Source: an uncultured Methanomethylovorans sp.
Lineage (GTDB): Archaea > Halobacteriota > Methanosarcinia > Methanosarcinales > Methanosarcinaceae
NCBI RefSeq assembly: GCF_963678545.1
Contig: NZ_OY782870.1
Span: 1,488,001 to 1,552,000, forward strand
DNA length: 64,000 nucleotides
Direction: 5' to 3'
Made by a program: the position numbers and the translations under genes. Below the pieces are notes generated by a model. The model saw nothing but the letters and a program-made list of their open reading frames with translations. It was not told where the DNA came from and ran no database searches. This document shows positions 25,913 through 33,414 of the stretch, in pieces (positions within the stretch are counted from its first letter, which is position 1; each line of letters opens with the position of its first letter).

Positions 25913-26093
25913 AAGTACTTACTAGACAAAACACAATCATTTCCTTTATGTTTCGTGGAAAGTAATACTGAGGGAAATTATCCTTTTTAAATGATTAGGC
26001 AAAAATAAAATTTAAATTCTGTTTTTTACAGAGCCAAAATAAGATTTTGACAGAGCCCAAAAATTGCCTTATTCGGTGACTTTCCGACAGTCT

Positions 26094-26603
26094 TTATATA
26101 TATTCGGCCTGGATTTTAAGTATGTCCTTACTGTCCTTGGCCATAGAATAATCTTCCAGAGGCTCCCTGTTAAGCTCCAGAAAAGTATGGCCCCAGTTGA
26201 ACTTGGTGAGTATAGAAGCTGCTTGCTCCTTATATCCAAGTATATACAAAGAAGCAGCAAAAGCTTCCACAGATGTAAGTTTAAAAGGACGGCCAAAGTT
26301 AACCGGATTGCCTGCAACAAGAAAAGGCAAAGCACGATGCTGCAGGTCAAGCATGAGTAACTGGGGAAAAACAGATTCTACATGCTCCCAAGAGCAATCA
26401 AGCACTGTAAGACCTTTTGTTACCTTATCTGCCGGAGAAAGAGCTTTTTCAGCCATCGGATCAAGAAGAATAGAACCTCTGGGAATAGCATTTACTTTCT
26501 CCACCAAGCGAGCGAGCTTGAAGCGCACCATTTTCTTACCAGTGCACTTTTTAGGATCGCACTGTCCTGCATGATAAAGATATAGATGAATTTCTCTTGA
26601 CAT
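26094..26603 (-). CDS. tsr3: Tsr3, rRNA aminocarboxypropyltransferase (DUF367)
   Basis: Transfers the aminocarboxypropyl group of SAM to a modified uridine of small-subunit rRNA. About 169 residues. N-terminal [19 protein letters not shown] is the RLI-like/DUF367 start, followed by [29 protein letters not shown] near residue 75, and [20 protein letters not shown] near 105 with [13 protein letters not shown]. The ATG at 26603 begins the conserved domain; a longer frame from 26660 adds 19 residues not typical of the family. Divergent from the pilus operon. Confidence 0.9.
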   Translation of the reverse strand: MSREIHLYLYHAGQCDPKKCTGKKMVRFKLARLVEKVNAIPRGSILLDPMAEKALSPADKVTKGLTVLDCSWEHVESVFPQLLMLDLQHRALPFLVAGNPVNFGRPFKLTSVEAFAASLYILGYKEQAASILTKFNWGHTFLELNREPLEDYSMAKDSKDILKIQAEYI

Positions 26604-26679
26604 ACTGTTTTCCATATGTTGTGGATGGAATTTCCTATATATAGCTTGAGCGAAATTCAATACGTTTTATTTTATAGTT

Positions 26680-26699
26680 ATCTATTTATATTTATATTG
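26680..26699 (+). promoter_or_regulatory. TATA region of the pilus operon
   Basis: TCTATTTATATTTATATTGC lies 42-60 bases before the minD-like ATG at 26741 and also faces the divergent tsr3 gene, so it may serve either or both directions. Confidence 0.4.
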
Positions 26700-26740
26700 C
26701 ATAATTCTCTGTATAAAGTTTGAACTAAAAGTAAGAATCG

Positions 26741-27568
26741 ATGAACAAAGTTGTGAAGAAGATGGCTGCCAAAATATACACAATAACTTCCGGAAAAGGA
26801 GGGACTGGTAAAAGCATATTTGCTGTCAATCTGGCAGCAGCACTTGCCGGCCTTGCAAAAAAGACTCTTTTGATCGATGCTGACCTTGGCATGGCAAATA
26901 TAGGTCTTATGCTGGGGTTGGAGAATAAGAAAATCACACTACACGAAGTATTGGCTGATGAAGCAAATGTCTCTGATACACTGTGCGACGGGCCTAATGG
27001 TCTTAAGATCCTTCCCTGTGGCATATCCTTGCAGGGTTTCAAAAAAGCAGATCCATCCAAGCTTAAAGATGTTATAGCTGAACTTGCACCAAATTTTGAA
27101 TTCATAATTATTGACACTCCTACGGGAATGAACCACATAACTGCCACTGCCATAGAACTATGCAATGAAGTTTTACTGGTACTTACACCTGAAATAACCT
27201 CTATTGCAGATGGCTCCAAGATGAAAACAGTTGCAGCATTATTAGGAAAAGAAGTTACAGGTGTGGTACTTAACAGAACTGTGCCAGTACACGATGAACC
27301 ATATAGGGAAAAGCTTGCAAAATCACTTGATCTGAAAATACTAGAAGTACTTCCTGATGATGTAAGCGTGCCCAACAGCATTGTAGGAAAAAGTCCAGTA
27401 GTTACAAAATATCCGTATTCTGAGATCTCTATAGCAGTTAACAGGTTTGCAGCATTGATCTGTGGAATAAAGATGCCCGATGAAGAGATGAAAGGACAAA
27501 AGAAGCAAAAAGCAGAAAAGAGTCGGCTTGCAGGTAATAAGTTGCCTTTCTCCCAGTCTAAGAAATAA
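26741..27568 (+). CDS. MinD/ParA-type ATPase at the head of a pilus operon
   Basis: 275 residues. Deviant Walker A KGGTGKS (ITSGKGGTGKSIFAVNL) near residue 20, switch I/II DADLGMANIGLMLGL near 45 and IIIDTPTGM near 125. The C-terminal tail is basic (KGQKKQKAEKSRLAGNK) and may touch membrane or DNA; no clear MinD amphipathic helix is seen. A second ATG at 26762 is possible. It lies 11 bases before the secretion ATPase, suggesting a TadZ/FlhG-like role in placing the pilus machine; that role is inferred. Confidence 0.82.
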   Translation: MNKVVKKMAAKIYTITSGKGGTGKSIFAVNLAAALAGLAKKTLLIDADLGMANIGLMLGLENKKITLHEVLADEANVSDTLCDGPNGLKILPCGISLQGFKKADPSKLKDVIAELAPNFEFIIIDTPTGMNHITATAIELCNEVLLVLTPEITSIADGSKMKTVAALLGKEVTGVVLNRTVPVHDEPYREKLAKSLDLKILEVLPDDVSVPNSIVGKSPVVTKYPYSEISIAVNRFAALICGIKMPDEEMKGQKKQKAEKSRLAGNKLPFSQSKK

Positions 27569-27579
27569 GAGGTCATACA

Positions 27580-29493
27580 ATGGATCTTGCCGATGAAATC
27601 CAACATAGCGGGAATGCAAGTGAAGTTCCTCCCCCTGCACTTCAGGGAACCAATAATGACAATAAAAATTCCGGATCAGAAGAAGCTATTGATCTTCTAC
27701 TTTCAGACATTAGCAATGATAATTCTTCTTATGGCACTGCAGATGATCTGAAATCTCGTCTAGCAGATGACCATATCAAATTGATTTCAAACCATAATAT
27801 TGATTTTGACGGAAACACCGGATGGGAACAGAAAGTAAGGAACATTATCGATAGCAAAGAACTTGCTATAGAGTATGGAGCAAAGGTGGAGGAAGAAAAA
27901 CAAGTTCCCCTACACCAGCGACTGATAGACCTTATATCTAATAAAGAGGAATTTGAAGAGGACTACAATATCGCAATACATGGTCCTATCGTTGAGTTTG
28001 CTACTCCTGAAGGAAGCAATTTCAAAGAGATAGAGATGTATGCGGTCAATCCGCCATATGCCTACATCAGAGTTGCATATAATCCAATTACACATGAATA
28101 TCAATATCAGGTTCTTGAACCTCTGCTTTCAGAAGAGGAGAATAAACTGCTGGGAAATATGAAACAGCAGTTGATAGAGACACTTGAACTTAATCTAAAA
28201 GAAACTGATCACAAGGGTGCTGAAAAATATCTAAGAGAATATAGTATAAAATATTTAAAAGAGTACAAAATTGATATTTCAGTCCGTAAAAGGGAAAGAG
28301 TGATGTATCACTTGATTAGGGACTTCCTCGGGTTTGGAAGAATAGATCCACTCATGCGTGATATGAGACTTGAGGATGTATCATGTGATGGCCCAAATAC
28401 TCCCATCTATGTATTCCACAAATCCTACAATTCAGTTCCCACTAATGTGATCTTTTCTGATGATGATGAGCTTGACGCCTTCGCTATAAGGATTGCCCAG
28501 TTATGTGGAAGACACATATCTATAGCTAACCCACTTCTTGATGCAACAATGCCAGATGGGTCACGTATCCAGCTTACTCTTGGAAGGGAGGTTACCACTC
28601 GTGGAAGCACGTTTACCATAAGACGGTTCAATGAGAATCCCATCACTCCGGCAAATCTCGTCAATTACCATACGTTCTCCACAGCCATGATGGCATACCT
28701 GTGGATGGCTGTGGATTCAAGTAAAAGCATAGTGTTCGTGGGAGGTACAGCATCAGGTAAAACAACTGCAATGAATGCAGTATCACTTTTTATCCAGCCT
28801 GAAATGAAAATCGTATCCATTGAAGATACAAGGGAACTAAACCTTTCACATCCTAACTGGATACCAGGTGTGACTAGGGAATCTTTTGCAGGCGAGGAAA
28901 GAGGTTCTATTCAAATGTATGAGCTTCTGAGGGCAGCTCTTAGACAAAGACCCGAGTACATTCTTGTAGGTGAAGTGCGTGGAGCAGAAGCGTATGTGCT
29001 TTTCCAGGCAATGTCAACAGGCCATACTACATTCTCTACTATGCATGCTGACTCCGTGCAATCTGTGGTACACAGACTTGAGAACCCTCCAATTAATGTT
29101 CCAAGGATTATGATACAGGCTCTTGACATTGTTTCTATTCAGGCCCAGGTAAAAGTGAATGATGAAAGGGTGAGAAGATGCAAATCCCTAACGGAAATAG
29201 TGGGTGTAGATCCAAGAACTGGTGAATTGCTTACAAATGAGGTTTTCATCTGGGATGCAGCAAAGGATGCTTTCCAATATTCAGGTCGTTCATACATCCT
29301 AGAAAGCATAATGGAAAACAGGGGATGGACTGAAGATAAACTCAAAGACGAGCTTAAGAAAAGACAGGACATTCTAGAATGGACGCGTGTAAAGAAGATC
29401 AGCCACTACAAGGACTTTGCTAAACTTGTTGTGACATACGGTAGAGAACCTGAAACTATAATGAAGCAAGTAAGGCAGGATATGAATGACTAA
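27580..29493 (+). CDS. Type II/IV secretion (Tad/archaeal pilus) motor ATPase
   Basis: 637 residues. An N-terminal low-complexity acidic part of about 110 residues, the N-terminal domain (SNFKEIEMYAVNPPYAYIRV), then the ATPase core: Walker A FVGGTASGKTTAMNA near residue 387, Asp box EDTRELNLSHPNW, Walker B ILVGEVRGAEAYVLFQAMST near 463, and His box GHTTFSTMHADS. This is the TadA/GspE family that drives pilus assembly. GAGGTC precedes the ATG. The stop overlaps the next gene by eight bases. Confidence 0.93.
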   Translation: MDLADEIQHSGNASEVPPPALQGTNNDNKNSGSEEAIDLLLSDISNDNSSYGTADDLKSRLADDHIKLISNHNIDFDGNTGWEQKVRNIIDSKELAIEYGAKVEEEKQVPLHQRLIDLISNKEEFEEDYNIAIHGPIVEFATPEGSNFKEIEMYAVNPPYAYIRVAYNPITHEYQYQVLEPLLSEEENKLLGNMKQQLIETLELNLKETDHKGAEKYLREYSIKYLKEYKIDISVRKRERVMYHLIRDFLGFGRIDPLMRDMRLEDVSCDGPNTPIYVFHKSYNSVPTNVIFSDDDELDAFAIRIAQLCGRHISIANPLLDATMPDGSRIQLTLGREVTTRGSTFTIRRFNENPITPANLVNYHTFSTAMMAYLWMAVDSSKSIVFVGGTASGKTTAMNAVSLFIQPEMKIVSIEDTRELNLSHPNWIPGVTRESFAGEERGSIQMYELLRAALRQRPEYILVGEVRGAEAYVLFQAMSTGHTTFSTMHADSVQSVVHRLENPPINVPRIMIQALDIVSIQAQVKVNDERVRRCKSLTEIVGVDPRTGELLTNEVFIWDAAKDAFQYSGRSYILESIMENRGWTEDKLKDELKKRQDILEWTRVKKISHYKDFAKLVVTYGREPETIMKQVRQDMND

Positions 29494-30409
29494 CATTTTT
29501 TTTAGTGTTGCTCATGAAATATTCGGGGAATATTACGATAACCGAAGGCATGAGTACTATAGTCTTCGACTGAACATGCTCAGGAACAGAATGAGTATAG
29601 GCTATGACATGTACATGTCCGGCGCTGTGCTCACTTCATTTTTATGTGCGTTCTTTGTCCTCATTGCTGTCAATCTGCTTTTCTATTTAATAGGAGTACC
29701 TGATTTTACAGGATCCAGAATAACTGCTCCACAATGGATGCTTCAGTTCAGCCAGTACAAAGGAATAGCTATATGGTTAGTTTTGAACATTATTACCGGG
29801 ATCTTTGTATTCAGCGCTGTGTACAAAACATTCTTGATCTATCCAGCTATCATGGCCGGAGAAAGGAAGCGAGGAATAGAGCGTATGCTTCCTTATGCGA
29901 TTAACTACATGTCCTCAATGGCGGGAGCAGGAGTACTGCCTTTAGAGCTTTTTCGTTCTCTTGCATCTAATGACATATATAAAGATGTGGCAGTGGAAGC
30001 CAGATATCTTGTAAGAGATATCGAAATACTGGGACTTAACCTGGTCTCAGGGATGAGGAATCTGGCTCTTACAACCCCTTCGCCCTCGTTACAGGATTTC
30101 CTGCAAGGAGCTATCACAGTCATCACATCAGGAGGAGAACTGGAACCCTACTTCAAGATAAAGACAGAACAGTACCTGATAGAGAACAGGCAAAAGCAAA
30201 AAGAATTCCTGGAAACTCTGGGTCTCTTAGGTGAAACCTATGTTACGGCTTTTGTTGCCGGACCTTTGTTCATGATAGTTGTCATATCGATCATGGCAAT
30301 AATGGGAGGAGCTGAAATGATCTTCCTGTATCTGATAATTTATGCAATCATACCCTTTGGAAGTGCAATGTTCATTCTACTTATTAGCAGCATGACACCG
30401 GAGGCCTAA
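29486..30409 (+). CDS. Pilus platform membrane protein, GspF/TadC family (first copy)
   Basis: 307 residues. N-terminal helices (VLTSFLCAFFVLIAVNLLFY, IAIWLVLNIITGIFVFSAVY), then a cytoplasmic GspF domain with ERMLPYAINYMSSMAGAGVL and TTPSPSLQDFLQGAITVITS, and C-terminal helices FVAGPLFMIVVISIMAIMGG and LIIYAIIPFGSAMFILLISS. It anchors the ATPase at the membrane. Translationally coupled to the ATPase, followed two bases later by a second, related platform protein. Confidence 0.9.
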   Translation: MTNIFFSVAHEIFGEYYDNRRHEYYSLRLNMLRNRMSIGYDMYMSGAVLTSFLCAFFVLIAVNLLFYLIGVPDFTGSRITAPQWMLQFSQYKGIAIWLVLNIITGIFVFSAVYKTFLIYPAIMAGERKRGIERMLPYAINYMSSMAGAGVLPLELFRSLASNDIYKDVAVEARYLVRDIEILGLNLVSGMRNLALTTPSPSLQDFLQGAITVITSGGELEPYFKIKTEQYLIENRQKQKEFLETLGLLGETYVTAFVAGPLFMIVVISIMAIMGGAEMIFLYLIIYAIIPFGSAMFILLISSMTPEA

Positions 30410-30411
30410 GA

Positions 30412-31401
30412 ATGGAATGGAAAAAACTCTTTAAGAATGAGTTACCTCTGGACCCAAACCTTGATGAGGAAACGCTTCGTCAGATAGAAGAGACTACAGT
30501 ACGCGTTGGATTGGAGAATTCCCGTAAGAACGTTATCTTAAAGCAGTTCATAAAAAATCCCTATGAAACACTGTGTATCTACCCGGATTACACCTTCATT
30601 TTGAGTGTACCTCTGGCACTTATATTCCTCATATTAGGCCTTATACGCAATTGGCCTAATCCGATAGTAGATGACATAGTTTTCTTTAGTATTCTAACGG
30701 CAATAGCTCCTGCTTCAGTCATGTACCAGAAAAAAATGAAGCACGTTAGTAAAATAGAGGAATACTTGCCTACTTTCCTAAGAGACATTTCTGAGATGAG
30801 CCGCGCAGGGCTTACTCTTCCCAGAGCTGTGGCAACTGTCGCAAAAGGAGAATATGGAGAGCTTTCCAAAGAAATCAAAAAGATGAATACTCTCATGTCC
30901 TGGGGAGTTTCTTTTGAAAACTCACTGCTCACTTTTGCTAAAAAGATGAACACAGCCCTTATTGGCAGATCTGTTGCCTTGATCACTCAGGCAAGCAAAG
31001 CTGGAGGAAAAGTTTCCCAGGTACTGGAAGCTGCAGCCAGAGACGCCACAGAAGTCAAACAGCTTGAAAGAGAACGAAAAGGTAACATGATGGTGTATCT
31101 GGTGATCATCTACATGTCTTTCTTTGTGTTTCTCTTTGTCATAGCTATGCTTTCAACGACCTTCGTGCCTACCATGGCCACAGCAGGGCAGGCTGCCACG
31201 GATGCAGGTGCCGGAAGTCAGTTCATGGGTGCATTCAACCCAGATCTGTTCATAAGAATAATGTTCCATGCATCTCTCATCCAGGGATTCTTCAGCGGAC
31301 TTGTAGCAGGACAGATGGGAGAAGGCGCAACAACTGCTGGCCTTAAGCATTCTATAATTCTTTCAATGATAGCTTGGGTTACATTCACCTTTTTTATCTG
31401 A
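30412..31401 (+). CDS. Pilus platform membrane protein, GspF/TadC family (second copy)
   Basis: 329 residues. A charged N-terminal 60 residues, helix pair (FILSVPLALIFLILGLIRNW and DIVFFSILTAIAPASVMY), the GspF domain (YLPTFLRDISEMSRAGLTLP, LLTFAKKMNTALIGRSVALI), then helices MMVYLVIIYMSFFVFLFVIA and SIILSMIAWVTFTFFI. Two tandem F proteins (TadB/TadC-like) fit a Tad-type pilus. The stop overlaps the convergent fumarase beta stop region by eight bases. No pilin or prepilin peptidase gene is in the window. Confidence 0.9.
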   Translation: MEWKKLFKNELPLDPNLDEETLRQIEETTVRVGLENSRKNVILKQFIKNPYETLCIYPDYTFILSVPLALIFLILGLIRNWPNPIVDDIVFFSILTAIAPASVMYQKKMKHVSKIEEYLPTFLRDISEMSRAGLTLPRAVATVAKGEYGELSKEIKKMNTLMSWGVSFENSLLTFAKKMNTALIGRSVALITQASKAGGKVSQVLEAAARDATEVKQLERERKGNMMVYLVIIYMSFFVFLFVIAMLSTTFVPTMATAGQAATDAGAGSQFMGAFNPDLFIRIMFHASLIQGFFSGLVAGQMGEGATTAGLKHSIILSMIAWVTFTFFI

Positions 31402-31975
31402 GCTGGCAGAAAGCCTTGAGGGCTTGTTCCCTCACTTTTTCAAAAAGATCGTTACCATGAGCATCTATGCCAACTACAAGGGGACCAAAGCGTTCAACTT
31501 CAAGTTCCCATACGGCTTCGGGCATTCCGAATTGTGGCCAATGTACCGATCTGACCTTTTTAATAGAACCTGCTGCAAGGGCGGCACATCCCCCCGTATA
31601 GGCAAGATACACACACCTATCCTTTAGGACCTTAGTTACTCCTTGCATGCCTCCTTTACCAATGAGGGCACGCACATTATGTTTTTCAAGCAGTTTTGGC
31701 GTCATCTTAGCCATTCTGGCACTTGTGGTGGGCCCGGAAGCGACTGCTTTCCACTTATCATTTTTTTCTTGAACCATCAGGGGGCCACAATGATAAATTA
31801 CCGCACCTTCAAGGTCAATGGGTAGTTTTTCACCCGCTTCATCCAATCCCAGTATGTGAGCATGGGCTTCATCTCTTGCAGTGTACACAGTACCACTAAT
31901 GTATACGACATCACCCACATAGAGTTTTTTCACATCTTCAAATTTAAGAGGTGTAACTAACTCATAAGTGCTCAT
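31394..31975 (-). CDS. fumB: Fumarate hydratase, class I, beta subunit
   Basis: C-terminal subunit of the split iron-sulfur fumarase that interconverts fumarate and malate. 193 residues. It starts MSTYELVTPLKFEDVKKLYV, with GDVVYISGTVYTARDEAH near residue 22, YHCGPLM near 58, SGPTTSARM near 78, and IGKGGMQG near 103. The ATG at 31975 overlaps the alpha-subunit stop (ATGA). A longer reading from 32020 runs within alpha and lacks support. Fumarase belongs to the partial citric-acid branch used for 2-oxoglutarate synthesis in methanogens. Confidence 0.93.
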   Translation of the reverse strand: MSTYELVTPLKFEDVKKLYVGDVVYISGTVYTARDEAHAHILGLDEAGEKLPIDLEGAVIYHCGPLMVQEKNDKWKAVASGPTTSARMAKMTPKLLEKHNVRALIGKGGMQGVTKVLKDRCVYLAYTGGCAALAAGSIKKVRSVHWPQFGMPEAVWELEVERFGPLVVGIDAHGNDLFEKVREQALKAFCQLR

Positions 31976-32811
31976 GCTTTCCCTCCCAAGACTACAGTGG
32001 CATGCCTGTTTGCCCAGCATTGTATATTGACTGCCACGGGCAATGATGCAGTATGGCAGTGTGCCTGCTTAACATGCACAGCAAGAGCAGTTATGCTGCC
32101 ACCCATTCCCATGGTACCTATTCCCAGCTTATTGATGTCATTAAGCAGCTCAAGTTCAAAAGCATCCATATTATCCATCTCCATTAGAAGAGCTTGCTTT
32201 GCAAGCCTTGCTGCTTTATCAAAAGAGCCTCCGATACCTACTCCCACAACGATGGGAGGACACGGCATGCCACCTGCTTTAAGCACCGTTTCCAGCACAA
32301 CTTCTTTTATCTTTGAGGTCTCGGTGGGGTTTAACATGCGTAAAGCGCTCATGTTCTCAGAGCCTGCACCCTTAGGAGCTACTGTGATGCTAAGCTTGTT
32401 GCCTTCTACAAAACTGTAGTTAATGTCCGGAAGGCCTGCGCCTGTATTGTCCTCACTGTTCTTTCTGGAAAGAGGTGATACGGCATTTGGTCTAAGCGGC
32501 ACTTGTATTGTTGCACGGCGCACACCTTCAATGATAGCACCTTCAAGATCAAAATCGATTATCAAGGAACGGCCAATCTCTACAAAGAATACCATAATAC
32601 CTGTGTCCTGGCACATGGGTATTAACTGCTTTTTGGAGATTTCAATGTTCTTTAAGATTGCTGCAAGCTGCGCTTTGGCAATTTCAGATACTTCTCTATT
32701 GTATGCATTTTCAATGGCATAGACCACATCATAAGGAAGGCAAGTCTCCGCTTCTCTTATAACTTCCACTGTTGCTATAGCTACGTCCTCATAAGTTATT
32801 CGTATTGTCAA
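31972..32811 (-). CDS. fumA: Fumarate hydratase, class I, alpha subunit
   Basis: N-terminal catalytic subunit, 279 residues, carrying the 4Fe-4S ligands: MCQDTGIMVFFVEIG near residue 63, MPCPPIVVGVGIGGS near 185 and the Cys in HTASLPVAVNIQCWANRHA near 262. NTGAGLPDINY near 120 is also typical. Forms a heterodimer with the beta subunit downstream, with which it overlaps by four bases. Some related proteins act on tartrate, but the paired order alpha-beta here is the methanogen fumarase type. Confidence 0.93.
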   Translation of the reverse strand: MTIRITYEDVAIATVEVIREAETCLPYDVVYAIENAYNREVSEIAKAQLAAILKNIEISKKQLIPMCQDTGIMVFFVEIGRSLIIDFDLEGAIIEGVRRATIQVPLRPNAVSPLSRKNSEDNTGAGLPDINYSFVEGNKLSITVAPKGAGSENMSALRMLNPTETSKIKEVVLETVLKAGGMPCPPIVVGVGIGGSFDKAARLAKQALLMEMDNMDAFELELLNDINKLGIGTMGMGGSITALAVHVKQAHCHTASLPVAVNIQCWANRHATVVLGGKA

Positions 32812-32850
32812 AGAACCACCCCAGAAAGTGTATTGAGCGTAAATCCATAA

Positions 32851-32934
32851 TTACTTGTTATTGAATTGAGCATAGATTGCTGCCGCAACTATTATACAGC
32901 AACATAGTCCTAATTTTATTGCTTTTCTTATCAT
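32851..32934 (-). CDS. Possible 27-residue membrane microprotein
   Basis: ATG at 32932-32934, stop at 32851-32853. The product MIRKAIKLGLCCCIIVAAAI plus YAQFNNK has a basic start, three adjacent cysteines and one hydrophobic helix. GGGT lies seven to ten bases upstream. The intergenic stretch 32812-33181 has no other gene. The CCC run could be acylated or bind metal; this is speculation. Confidence 0.3.
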   Translation of the reverse strand: MIRKAIKLGLCCCIIVAAAIYAQFNNK

Positions 32935-33181
32935 TTAACTACCCATATTAATTAAGCCCATTTTGATAGAACCACTATTGCAACAAGTACTGTTTTTTGC
33001 ACCATGCACCATATTTAACCCTTTCAGCAGACCTCCTCTTTAGGACTTAGGTATATAAATATTCCCAGAGCACAAGAGCAGTAGATCAGCGTTATGAATA
33101 CACACACAACAAATGGAATAAAATGAGAGAATGAAGATGAAAAAGATTATTACTTACAATAGAAGGCTAAAATAATAAAAG

Positions 33182-33264
33182 TGCGGGAGAAGGGATTCGA
33201 ACCCCCGAACGCCTGCGCGAGTAGATCTTGAGTCTACCACCGTTGGCCGCTTGGTTACTCCCGC
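33182..33264 (-). tRNA. tRNA-Leu (anticodon CAA)
   Basis: Acceptor GCGGGAG/CTCCCGC, anticodon stem GTAGA/TCTAC with loop CTCAAGA giving anticodon CAA, a long variable arm (CGCGCAGGCG region) as expected for a class II tRNA, and T arm GGGGG-TTCGAAT-CCCTT. Discriminator A. No intron, no encoded CCA. Confidence 0.93.
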
Positions 33265-33414
33265 ATTTAGGACTAAGATAGCAGTAAGACAGGTATTAAT
33301 TATAAATCTAACTGTCCACAAAGTATCTAGCCAAACATATTCAACGGAAGATTCATATTCTACATCTGCTAAGTTCATGATTATTTTATAATACAAAGGG
33401 CAAGAGGGAATTGG

